Assembly: GCA_033439265.1 (NCBI GenBank)
Contig: JAVTVX010000015.1
Coordinates: 20,575,947 to 20,639,946, forward strand
Length of the DNA stretch: 64,000 nt
Source of the DNA: Dillenia suffruticosa
Taxonomy: Eukaryota; Streptophyta; Magnoliopsida; Dilleniales; Dilleniaceae
Reading direction: 5' to 3'
Part shown: positions 1 through 8,868 of the stretch, piece by piece
How the letters are laid out: the number at the start of each line of letters is the position of its first letter
Numbering within the stretch: the first letter of the stretch is position 1
The notes under the pieces: generated by a model
The model's input: only the letters and a program-made list of their open reading frames with translations
Database searches by the model: none
Told to the model about the DNA's origin: nothing
Made by a program: the position numbers and the translations under genes

Positions 1-599
1 CGAGCGTACTGATTTTATACATCCTATGTATTGATTTTTTTCTATGAGTCTAAGCACTAATAATGCTATATGAATTAGAAAAATAATAATTGTATTTATC
101 TATTTATGTTGAACTTTAGAAATATTCTCTTGATCTGATTTAAGTGCAAAAGGGCAATAGTAAATTAGGAATGAAGAGAAAAACAAGAAAAGAATGGTGG
201 GTCTGAGATAAAACCATTGAATCCCTGTGTAATTGAACTACATAAGCTTGGTGGTACCATTGGAACTTTTTTCATGCTCGAGTTTTGGCTAATTGTATGA
301 ATTTGATATATTTTGTAGGATCATTATATAACAAGAAGATTAATCTATTATTTTTGTTAGATTTTATAAAGGTAATGAAACTTAGCATATTCTATTTCAC
401 CGCATTTAGTATTGTTTATTATTTGACATTTTGTTAACATTCTTATTTAATTGTAATGATAATATTGCTGGTTTTGGATATATTCTATTTCACTGTATTA
501 TTTGGACTTATTTTATTCTTTTTTATAATATTATTATTTTGATAAACTTGTTTGTTCATTCTTACTGATTTATTTTACTTTCTTTTCAATTTTAGTCAT
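1..599. other. AT-rich stretch, no gene seen
   Basis: Very AT-rich DNA without a long reading frame or recognisable motif. It ends in a pyrimidine-rich run followed by an AG shortly before the TNPA-like fragment, so part of it could be an intron of that decayed transposon gene. This is inference only. Confidence 0.5.
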
Positions 600-975
600 G
601 ATAATGCAGGAAAAATATAATAAACTTCAATGAAATCATTCAAGTAATGTTGATGATAGAGCCTCATCTGAATCATCTGTTGATAGCATGGTTTTGTGGT
701 TAGAGGTATTTGTGGGGGTAAAAAAAGAAAATACTTGAAATGAGATCGTTGAACAAAATATACACACGTGGCCAATCTTTCTCCACGACAGCTACTTCAA
801 GGACACAAGCATTAAATGAAGAAGTGCAAAATCTCAAAGATTAACTTGCAAAGAAAAACGAAGAAATCAAAGAACAATTTGCAAAGAAAGACGAATAAAT
901 CAAAGAAATCAAACAATCGCTTGATATAATGCAATGACTTATCTTACAGACTTCAAATTGGATGCAAGTCAATTT
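600..975 (+). pseudogene. CACTA TNPA/PttA-like C-terminal exon, part 1 (split by A1)
   Basis: A decayed frame reads SRTQALNEEVQNLKD, a stop, then LAKKNEEIKEQFAKKDE and so on: a Lys/Glu-rich coiled coil preceded by a Ser/Thr/Arg stretch. That layout is typical of the C-terminal part of the plant En/Spm-type TNPA-like proteins (Transposase_24/PttA group). Several stops interrupt it, so it is dead. The frame resumes on the far side of copia A1 at 6049. The family call rests on composition and layout, not on a catalytic motif; an unrelated coiled-coil pseudogene is possible. Confidence 0.45.
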
Positions 976-1431
976 TGTTCAGATTTCAAGCTATCAAGCA
1001 ACTAGGATTGAATGAAAACTTAAAGATCTTTATTTGAAGAAAGAGTGCACAATGAGAGCATTGTTTTTTCATGGATAGAACATTCCATACAAGCTCCTAT
1101 TTATAGAGATTATTACATGAGAAAGAGAGGGAAAAAGACCCCAAACACTCAAGGATCCGTTGGGGAACATTGGGGACAGATTTCTGTCCCCAAAATCACT
1201 GTATAACAGCCATTTTTATGGCTGTTATACAGTGCAACGGCTAGTTCAAAAGAACTAGCCGTTTTGCCCTTTTTAGGGCCCATTTTGGGCTTCTTTTAGG
1301 GGCTTAACAATGCCATTTTTTAGGACTAAAAAACTCATAAGGAACGGGCCAAATACATCTCATGGATGGGCTTAAACTTGGCTTGAAATGGGGCCTATGC
1401 TAACTACACTTAATTCTCTTTTATTTCAACA
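976..1431 (-). repeat. 3' LTR of A1
   Basis: 456 bp, same sequence as the copy at 5588. The polypurine tract lies just inside it. The last codons of the Gag-Pol ORF (VEIKEN) and its stop lie inside this LTR. Three hairpins occupy U3 (1172-1191, 1198-1233, 1236-1263). Confidence 0.97.
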
Positions 1432-4400
1432 CTCCCCCTCAAGTTGGGTGTGTATGTATCTAAAACACCTAACTTGACCAGGTTTTTTTGAATATGATTG
1501 GCGGTCCCAGGCTTGGTGAGGATGTCGGCAATTTGATCATCGCTTTTAGTGAATCTTGGAGTGATGAGCTTCTCCTCAACCTTTTGCCTCACAAAGTGAC
1601 AATCCACCTCAATGTGCTTTGTCCTTTCATGAAAAACCGGGTTTGAGGCGATGTGAATGGCTGATTGGTTATCACAGTGTAGGGAGATTGGAGTAGGGAC
1701 TATGAACCCTAATTCTTCAATCAAGGCTTTCAACCACACGACTTCACTTGTAGCGGTTGCCATGGCTCTATATTCCGCTTCCGCACTTGATCTTGATACC
1801 ACATGCTGTTTTTTGCTTTTCCAAGCAACAAGATTCCCTCCAACAAACATGCAATACCCTGAGGTCGATCTCCTATCTTCTGAATCACCTGCCCAATCTG
1901 CATCACAGAACCCTATGATTTGAGAAGATTCGTTCTTCTTCATTTGAATTCCCATTCCTGGAGTTCCCTTTAGGTAGAGAAGAATTCTTTCAATGGTCCT
2001 CCAATGCTTTTTCTTGGGTTGATGCATGTGCTGGCTAACTTGCCCAACGGCATAAGAGATGTCCGGTCTAGTGATGGTTAGGTAGATCAATCTTCCAACA
2101 AGTCTTTGATATCGTTGCTTATCTTCATAAATCTCCTCATCATCTTTGTGACTTAAGGATGTGCTTACCGGACTACAAGCTGGTTTGGCACCTAGTTTTC
2201 CCGTCTCCTGCAAAAGGTCAAGAGCATACTTTCTTTGTGATAGAACAAGTCCATTGGAACAATAGGCAAGTTCTATCCCTAGGAAGTATTTTAGTTTCCC
2301 TAGATCCTTGATGTCAAACTTAGTTTGAAGAAAAGTTCTAACTTTGTTAATGTGATTCATATCATTTCCTGTTATAATTATATCATCTACATAAACAAGA
2401 ATGATAATGGTATTTTCTCCTAGGTTCTTAACAAATAAGGATGAATCACTAACGCATTTCTTAAAACCATGTTCAAGGAGAGTAGAGCTAAGTTTTCCAT
2501 ACCATGCTCTAGGTGATTGCTTGAGGCCATATATTGCCTTCTTTAGTTTGCAAACTTTGTTGTCACGATGGGAGAAACCAGGGGGCACTTCCATGTACAC
2601 CTCTTCTTCCAGATCTCCTTGTAAAAAGGCGTTTGCAACATCCATTTGAAATAATGGCCATGAGTGATTTATAGCAAGAGAGAGAAGGACACGGATGGTG
2701 TTCATCTTGGCCACGGGTGCAAACGTTTCCTTGTAGTCTATGCCATATGATTGAGTGAAGCCCTTGGCCACCAATCTTGCCTTGAATCTATCTATGCTTC
2801 CATCACTCTTGTGTTTGATCTTGAATATCCATTTGCATCCCACAGCTCTTTTTCCTTTTGGTAGAGATGTCACTTCCCAAGTGTTATTTTTAGCCAAAGC
2901 ATCCAACTCATTCTTCATTGCTTGAACCCAATGAGGTTGATCCTTTGCCTCCTCAAATGTTCTAGGCTCTTGGTGAAGGTCTATGTTCTTGATGAATCTT
3001 TGGTGACTGCAAGACATGTTAGATATTGAGTAGTATTGAGAAATTGGATGAGTAGTCACCTTGGAGTTAAAATAGACCCTTCTATTGATCCATTCCGAGG
3101 GAGGAAGTCTAAGTCTTGTAGATCTTCGAAGAGGAGGAGGGGGTTCATCCATAGACTGCTCCTCATGCTCTTCGGCCATATCAAGAGCTCCCCCTGAGTC
3201 TGAGTGTCCTTCCTCTTGATCTTCTTCTATTTCATGATCTGAATGAGAGGGTGATGGGTCCCCTTGAGTTGGATCATTTTGGTGAGTTTCTTCATTGCTT
3301 TCGGCAGGAACTTCATTGATTTTTGGTAGAATCACATTCCATTGTTCTTGCTGGTAGATTTCTTTGGTTTGATCTTCTCTTCTTTGACCTGCAAAGTAAG
3401 GCTCATTTTCCACAAATATCACATCCTTGGATGTGTATAGTTTCTTGGTTAGAGGATCATAACATTTATAGCCTTTTTCAAACGAGGAGTATCCTAAAAA
3501 GATGCATTTTCTTCCCTTGGCATCTAGTTTGCTCCTAAGATGACTAGGAATGTGGACATAGCAAACACAACCAAAAACTCTTAAATGATCAATGCTAGGT
3601 TTCTTTCCAAGGAGTAGCTCTAGGGGTGACTTTCCTCCTAGGATTTGGGATGGCATGAGGTTTATAAGGTGAGCAGCGGTCTTAATGGCCTCATTCCAAT
3701 ATTCCTTAGGTAAGTTTGAGTGAAACATCATAGATCTAGCTGTCTCCAAGAGATGCCTATTCTTTCTCTCGGCTATTCCATTTTGTTGAGGAGTGTACAC
3801 ACAAGACTTTTGATGAATGATCCCTTTTTCATCTAGAAATTTTTCAAACTCAAGGCTAGTGAACTCCCCTCCATGATCTGACCTAAACATCTTTAGGTTA
3901 GCATTAAATTGCTTTGTTATATATCTATAGTAGCTCTTGAATGCCTCAAATACTTCAGATTTGTTTACTAAGAGATAAACCCAAGTGTATCTAGTTTTGT
4001 GATCTATGAATGTCACAAAGTATCTAAAACCATTATGGGAGACTAAAGGAGAGGTCCAAACATCTGAATGAACTAATTCAAAAGCCTCTTTATATATTGT
4101 TTCAGAAATGGGATAATACACTTTGGTTTGTTTTCCAAGTACACAAGCTTTGCAATGCCTATCTTCTAATTCACTATTCGGAAATAGGCGTTTCAAAGCT
4201 AGGTTTCCTGGATGCCCTAGACGTTCATGCCATAGAGAGGAGGATATGTTTCGGACAGCAAAAGCTTGGTTCTCTTGATCCAAGTAATAGAGGTTGTTCC
4301 TCCTAGTTCCCTTGCCAATCAAATTGTTCGTTTTGCGATCCTGAAAAATTACTTGGTTAGGATCAAAAATAGCTTTACAATCTTGCTCTTTGGTTATCTT

Positions 4401-5588
4401 GCTAATAGAAAGTAAGTTTGAATTGAACTTTGGAACATATAAAGCTTTAGTCTTTCTCCCAAATAGTTCAATTTCTCCTAAGTGCTCAACTTTTAACTTA
4501 TGACCATTAGCTACTTTAACTAATTTATGATTGGTCAAGGGAATAAACTTGTTGATTTTCTTTTTATCTTTTACCATATGATCGTCACATCCGGAATCTA
4601 TGAGCCAAGAATTGGAAATAGATGAAGATAAGGAATTACCAGAATGGTGACTAATCTGCCCAACAAGTCGTTTGAATTCCTTATGCATCTCCTCCATCTT
4701 GGATTCGAGTGCTGCCACTTGAGACACTTGTTGAGCATTTGAAGATGATTCCGGATTTTTCCTAGCATATTTCGGCCTCAAATGTGGGTGTAGGAACCAG
4801 CATTTTTCTTTCTTATGGCCGGACTTCTTGCAATGTGGGCAGATGTCTCTTTTTGCAAAGTTTTGAGTGTTGTTGGCCGGATGCTCTTCATGGACAGCTT
4901 GGAAGGCTTGAGAGTCGGATTTAAGCTTGGTAGATTCTTCAAGCCTTAAGCTAGTCTCGGTTCTTTGCACCATGAATTGGACTTCTTGAAATGAAGGAAA
5001 GACCTTCATTCGAAGAATCTCTTGTCGAATTGGAGCATATTCATCTCCAAGACCCATGAGTAGACCAAAGGTCATATCTTCATCGTTCCTTTGAAGAATG
5101 GTCTTGAGATTTATAGTAGGAGGCCTTAAGAGATTGAGTTCATTCCATAGATCCCTATATTCCCCAAAGTATTCGGGTAAGGATTTACCTCCTTTTTGAA
5201 TTTTGAAGATCTTCTTTTTCAGCTCAAAGATTCTTCCGGTGTTGGATTCTTGACCATATAATGATTGCATTTGCTCCCATAATGCTCTTGCGTTTGGAAT
5301 ACATGTGACCATAGCCTTGTGAGTTTTGTCAAGAGACATTTGAAGGAGCACCACCACTTGATCGTCTTTCTTCTTCCATACTCTGAATAATGGATTGGCT
5401 TCATCAAGAGGTTCTTCAAAGATGTGATTTTCAAGGTTGTAGAAGTTTAGGGACCTCTTGATGGTATCTTGCCAAGCATTGTAGTTTGTTGAATCTAGAA
5501 GTAAGGAGGTGAACATTGAGGTGCTAATTTGTGGTGGAGGGTCATTAAGACCGGAAGAGGAAGGTATCGTTGCCTGCTCTGATACCAT
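1410..5588 (-). CDS. Gag-Pol polyprotein of A1 (intact, 1392 aa)
   Basis: One uninterrupted ORF with all copia domains. Gag lies at about residues 25-245, with a CCHC zinc knuckle at 250-263 (CPHCKKSGHKKEKC). The aspartic protease motif DSG is at 331-333. The integrase HHCC finger is at about 453-482, with catalytic D509, D571 and E607 (35 residues between the last two). Reverse transcriptase spans about 900-1150 with YVDD at 1066-1069. RNase H spans about 1225-1335 (CDADWAG, AEAEYRAM, CDNQSA). The start is the ATG made by the last LTR base plus the primer-binding site, so the protein begins MVSE; the C-terminus LRGSVEIKEN is read through the polypurine tract into the 3' LTR. Nothing is visibly damaged. 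Gag and Pol share one frame without a shift signal, as usual in copia. Confidence 0.96.
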   Translation of the reverse strand: MVSEQATIPSSSGLNDPPPQISTSMFTSLLLDSTNYNAWQDTIKRSLNFYNLENHIFEEPLDEANPLFRVWKKKDDQVVVLLQMSLDKTHKAMVTCIPNARALWEQMQSLYGQESNTGRIFELKKKIFKIQKGGKSLPEYFGEYRDLWNELNLLRPPTINLKTILQRNDEDMTFGLLMGLGDEYAPIRQEILRMKVFPSFQEVQFMVQRTETSLRLEESTKLKSDSQAFQAVHEEHPANNTQNFAKRDICPHCKKSGHKKEKCWFLHPHLRPKYARKNPESSSNAQQVSQVAALESKMEEMHKEFKRLVGQISHHSGNSLSSSISNSWLIDSGCDDHMVKDKKKINKFIPLTNHKLVKVANGHKLKVEHLGEIELFGRKTKALYVPKFNSNLLSISKITKEQDCKAIFDPNQVIFQDRKTNNLIGKGTRRNNLYYLDQENQAFAVRNISSSLWHERLGHPGNLALKRLFPNSELEDRHCKACVLGKQTKVYYPISETIYKEAFELVHSDVWTSPLVSHNGFRYFVTFIDHKTRYTWVYLLVNKSEVFEAFKSYYRYITKQFNANLKMFRSDHGGEFTSLEFEKFLDEKGIIHQKSCVYTPQQNGIAERKNRHLLETARSMMFHSNLPKEYWNEAIKTAAHLINLMPSQILGGKSPLELLLGKKPSIDHLRVFGCVCYVHIPSHLRSKLDAKGRKCIFLGYSSFEKGYKCYDPLTKKLYTSKDVIFVENEPYFAGQRREDQTKEIYQQEQWNVILPKINEVPAESNEETHQNDPTQGDPSPSHSDHEIEEDQEEGHSDSGGALDMAEEHEEQSMDEPPPPLRRSTRLRLPPSEWINRRVYFNSKVTTHPISQYYSISNMSCSHQRFIKNIDLHQEPRTFEEAKDQPHWVQAMKNELDALAKNNTWEVTSLPKGKRAVGCKWIFKIKHKSDGSIDRFKARLVAKGFTQSYGIDYKETFAPVAKMNTIRVLLSLAINHSWPLFQMDVANAFLQGDLEEEVYMEVPPGFSHRDNKVCKLKKAIYGLKQSPRAWYGKLSSTLLEHGFKKCVSDSSLFVKNLGENTIIILVYVDDIIITGNDMNHINKVRTFLQTKFDIKDLGKLKYFLGIELAYCSNGLVLSQRKYALDLLQETGKLGAKPACSPVSTSLSHKDDEEIYEDKQRYQRLVGRLIYLTITRPDISYAVGQVSQHMHQPKKKHWRTIERILLYLKGTPGMGIQMKKNESSQIIGFCDADWAGDSEDRRSTSGYCMFVGGNLVAWKSKKQHVVSRSSAEAEYRAMATATSEVVWLKALIEELGFIVPTPISLHCDNQSAIHIASNPVFHERTKHIEVDCHFVRQKVEEKLITPRFTKSDDQIADILTKPGTANHIQKNLVKLGVLDTYTPNLRGSVEIKEN
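1432..1445 (-). other. Polypurine tract of A1
   Basis: Minus-strand AACTTGAGGGGGAG directly before the 3' LTR primes plus-strand DNA synthesis in this class of element. It is also coding, giving N-L-R-G-S. Confidence 0.9.
5576..5587 (-). other. Primer-binding site of A1 (tRNA-iMet)
   Basis: Minus-strand TGGTATCAGAGC directly follows the 5' LTR. It is the usual plant complement of the initiator tRNA-Met 3' end. It overlaps the start of the Gag-Pol ORF and encodes VSE. Confidence 0.93.
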
Positions 5589-6043
5589 GTTCAGATTTCA
5601 AGCTATCAAGCAACTAGGATTGAATGAAAACTTAAAGATCTTTATTTGAAGAAAGAGTGCACAATGAGAGCATTGTTTTTTCATGGATAGAACATTCCAT
5701 ACAAGCTCCTATTTATAGAGATTATTACATGAGAAAGAGAGGGAAAAAGACCCCAAACACTCAAGGATCCGTTGGGGAACATTGGGGACAGATTTCTGTC
5801 CCCAAAATCACTGTATAACAGCCATTTTTATGGCTGTTATACAGTGCAACGGCTAGTTCAAAAGAACTAGCCGTTTTGCCCTTTTTAGGGCCCATTTTGG
5901 GCTTCTTTTAGGGGCTTAACAATGCCATTTTTTAGGACTAAAAAACTCATAAGGAACGGGCCAAATACATCTCATGGATGGGCTTAAACTTGGCTTGAAA
6001 TGGGGCCTATGCTAACTACACTTAATTCTCTTTTATTTCAACA
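5588..6043 (-). repeat. 5' LTR of A1
   Basis: 456 bp, identical by eye to the copy at 976. The TATA box is at 5709-5718 and an AATAAA polyadenylation signal at 5641-5646, giving a U3 of roughly 300 bp and a short R/U5. Three perfect hairpins lie upstream of the TATA box (5784-5803, 5810-5845, 5848-5875). Confidence 0.97.
5709..5718 (-). promoter_or_regulatory. TATA box in 5' LTR of A1
   Basis: CTATAAATAG on the minus strand, about 120 bp before the LTR end. The same decamer is found in the LTRs of B, D, E, G and H, which supports it as the core promoter. Confidence 0.8.
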
Positions 6044-6048
6044 AATTT

Positions 6049-6125
6049 CTCCCCTCATAGAGTCAAGTTTCTCATTCTATACCTCCTATTGATGACCCTG
6101 ATGATGATAAGGATGATGATGATTG
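6049..6125 (+). pseudogene. CACTA TNPA/PttA-like C-terminal exon, part 2
   Basis: Continuation of the frame broken at 975. It ends in an acidic tail, PPIDDPDDDKDDDD, then a TGA stop. Acidic C-termini are common in plant CACTA TNPA-like proteins. Confidence 0.4.
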
Positions 6126-6339
6126 ATAGATGTTTGTTGGATATTATTATTAGTATTTTCTTAGATATTGGATATTGGATGATATTAATATTGATATTAT
6201 TATTATTATTTTCTTGAATGCTGAATATTAGATTATTTGATATTTGTTTGATTTTGTTCTTATTGATATGTTATTGGATGCACAAATATTTATGAACATT
6301 GTTTATTGATTTTGTTCCTATTGGAAATCAAGTTTTTGA
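6126..6339. other. AT-rich spacer, no gene seen
   Basis: Contains runs of ATT trinucleotide-type repeats (around 6140-6260) and no coding motif. Confidence 0.5.
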
Positions 6340-6864
6340 CCTGGTTGCCGAAAAATGTTTTTTCGAGCTATTTTTCATGCGGTTTTTACCAAAAAATTAC
6401 AATTAAACTTTCAAAATTATCCTAAATAGGATTTAGTAGAAGATTTAAGCCATAAACTTGGCCATTTAAACATCTCTATCACGGCCCTCCACGGACGATG
6501 GAGAAAATTGTCATTCCGACAATCAAATCACACAATTCATATATCAAAATATAGATCTATACATGATAAACATTTTTAGACCATTTTTATAGATCGATTC
6601 GTTTTTAAATTCGACAAATCTAAGATTTTATGTTCGTAGGATCGAAAACTTTGATTGGACTTTTCATAACCTTAATGTGCTCAAAAAATTCAACAAAAAC
6701 TATTTTCATGATCCATGGGTCATGGGCATTCTTGTGGTACTCTTGGATTCACAAAACTAATCCGTGATCCAGATTCTAAATTTTGTACCCTATACATTTT
6801 ATACCCAAAAAAATTCTGAAATTTTTTTTAAAAATAAATCTAATATCGCTCTGATACCAATATT
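6340..6864 (-). other. Probable copia leader next to a 5' LTR fragment
   Basis: A primer-binding site complement lies at 6848-6859 (minus-strand TGGTATCAGAGC), a few bases inside an LTR-like end. Sequence further inside has no ORF and fits the untranslated leader of a copia element of the type of element C. Gag and everything beyond it is missing, so this is a 5'-end remnant. The left limit is a guess. Confidence 0.4.
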
Positions 6865-7480
6865 TGATTTATTAGACTATATGCGCATGCGGAAGCGTAT
6901 TAAATTAAAAGTTTTGAAATTTACAGATAAATATCTCAATGTGTAGATCACCAAAAAATCAACTGAACCGCGACTCGCTCTCATGGATCGCTCGGTCGAG
7001 ATGATGATCAAAAAATCAAACCACCATCACTATTCCATGACGTCTCAACCTAAAATCCGGTATACCCAATGACAAAAGAAATTTTCCTAAACAAAAATTT
7101 CTCAATCCCTCTATCATATTCTCACTTTAGAGAATGTGTTTTATCTCTCTTTCAACTTCTTCTCTTGGGAATATACTCTCAAGCATGATTCAATCTTGTT
7201 GGGGTGAAGTTGAATCGGCATCCTTCGCGAGAGGGAGGGAAAACATTTTACAAGCAGGTGGTCTTTCATATAAAAAAGACAAAATCACAAACGTTTTTGG
7301 CGAAGCCATGAGAACAAGTTTTCCATCTAGCCGTCATTAGAGAAAGAGAGAGAAAGAAAGATTTGTTAGATAGTTATGTGGGAGTTTTTTATGGAGAAGT
7401 TATTTCATAATAGGTTAACTATTCATTTGAAATTCAACTTTTCGCTTATAATTATGTCTACGTGGGCATATAAACTAACA
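6865..7480 (-). repeat. Copia 5' LTR remnant
   Basis: About 616 bp running from TGATTTATTAGAC to ...CTAACA on the plus strand, so TG...CA-type ends in both directions. It contains the GCATGCGGAAGCG stretch and a CACGTAGAC-type opening on the minus strand that resemble the LTR of element C (8412-8852). The adjacent primer-binding site sets its polarity. No partner LTR is visible, so both ends are provisional. Confidence 0.5.
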
Positions 7481-7866
7481 CATACAAATTAAGACATTCA
7501 TGAAAATGAAGATAAAAATAAAAATGACGATAAATACTTTGATTTTTAAGTTCTTGTAATTTACATTATATGAGGCTACTAAAGTGACTTTTTGGATTAG
7601 TTGATGAATAAATATATTTATTCTTAAAAATTTATTATATATGATAAGTCCTTTTTGTACAAATATTTTAGAATAAACTTCTAAAACTTTTCATTCGTTT
7701 TAGGTAAATTTTCATACATTTTCTACTCAAATATTACAATTACACTTTCAAGTTAAAAATAGAAGGAAAATTACAGATCCAACCCAAAAAGAAAGGAAAA
7801 CACACATCAAAGCAAGAAAATCGAGCATTCTGAAAATCGAAGTATTGTTGCAGCAATGACCAAAAT
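7481..7866. other. AT-rich spacer, no gene seen
   Basis: No motif, repeat pair or reading frame that I can support. Confidence 0.5.
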
Positions 7867-8411
7867 CACTACTTCAAAAAGGTTATAATTTGAGTTACAA
7901 TTATCCGATTGCAACTATTCAAGATGTGTTAAAAAAACTTAGAAATAGAGTTACAAATCAAATTCATCACTTTTCAAGTCTAATACATTTACACTCAGAT
8001 TTGTCAAATAGAGTTACAAATCTTGTATAGATTTGATGGAGTTACAAATATTCCCTATTTCTAACAAACAATTGGGCCAATACCTTGCTCACATTTCAAT
8101 AAATGATTTACACTTTTTTTTTTTATGTAAGTGGATTATTTACTATCAATTAGTATTTAAAATTTATTCGATTAATCCAGTTTGAATATTCGTGTGATTT
8201 TTCATAGAGCATTGACTCTCTCTAATCTTATTTTTCAATTCTCGTGGTTTGAATTTGACACTTATAGTGGGAATGCGGTGTCTGACTGTTACACTCATAG
8301 GAGTTTGGTTGAATTACATGTCTTCTAATAGAGTTATTTAAGCTTAAAAATAGAATGGTTGCAACCTTTATACTATTCAAGATTTGTTAGACTTTTTGTT
8401 ACAATCATTGG
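7867..8411 (+). mobile_element. Possible CACTA transposon terminus with subterminal repeats
   Basis: Starts with CACTACTTCAAAAAGG, matching the CACTA signature of En/Spm-type terminal inverted repeats. A short motif, GAGTTACAA, then recurs at about 7891, 7947, 8011 and 8039, with looser copies (GTTACAA, GTTGCAAC) further on, like subterminal binding-site arrays of CACTA elements. The interior is cut off by copia C. The opposite terminus was not found, so this may be chance. Confidence 0.35.
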
Positions 8412-8852
8412 TGTTAGAATATGGTGACTCAATCACGTAACGGAAGCAATAATTAAACAATTTTTCAGAATCGAAAAAGATAAAGTTTACGGTATACCTA
8501 ACTTGGTGATTCGGAATATTTCGGAAACCGTAAACTTGGAACTGCAGCAACTCGCAGTCGGGATGATAGTTACGTAAGACGAACTATTAACACGATACCA
8601 CAACGATCCAACCCTTAACCCGGTGATTTTTCGTTGATCGGAATTGACCTCTCGTGATAATGATATCTCTTATTTTCTATATTTTTTTTTCTTCTCAAAC
8701 AAAATAGCAAAATCACCATTCAGTTGTAACTCGCGTAGGAGTTATTTTGGAGAGGAAAAATGGGGGAGAAAAAATGGGGTAATGGGTAACTACCCAGTAC
8801 CCATTCATTTTGAAATTCAAAATGTTTTCTTGCCCCACGTGGGCATTGATCA
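8412..8852 (-). repeat. 3' LTR of C
   Basis: 441 bp from TGTTAGAATATGG to ...CATTGATCA on the plus strand. The inner edge is set by the minus-strand polypurine tract AAGTGGGAGATAT directly beside it; the outer edge by the TGTTAG end. Flanking bases ATTGG (8407-8411) would be one TSD copy; the other is lost. The ends are inferred without a partner LTR. Confidence 0.65.
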
Positions 8853-8868
8853 ATATCTCCCACTTGCA
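8853..8868 (-). other. Polypurine tract of C
   Basis: Minus-strand GCAAGTGGGAGATAT, the usual AAGTGGGAGA-type tract of plant copia elements, adjoining the LTR edge. Confidence 0.6.

Larger units (their letters stand above)
976..6043 (-). mobile_element. Copia retrotransposon A1, complete
   Basis: Complete Ty1/copia LTR retrotransposon on the minus strand: 456-bp LTRs with TG...CA ends, a tRNA-iMet primer-binding site, a polypurine tract and one intact Gag-Pol ORF. It is flanked by a perfect 5-bp TSD, AATTT (971-975 and 6044-6048). The two LTRs look identical base for base by eye, which marks a very recent insertion. It landed in a decayed CACTA TNPA-like exon. A nearly identical 3' fragment of the same family lies at 23132-24113. 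Confidence 0.97.

Noticed and set aside
1657-4306. Several plus-strand ORFs of 60-90 codons inside A1
   Set aside because: They are antisense shadows of the Gag-Pol frame and recur at the same place in A2, B and D copies.
5576-5587. TGGTATCAGAGC stretches as possible tRNA genes
   Set aside because: They are 12-base primer-binding sites beside LTRs; no cloverleaf or A/B box is present.
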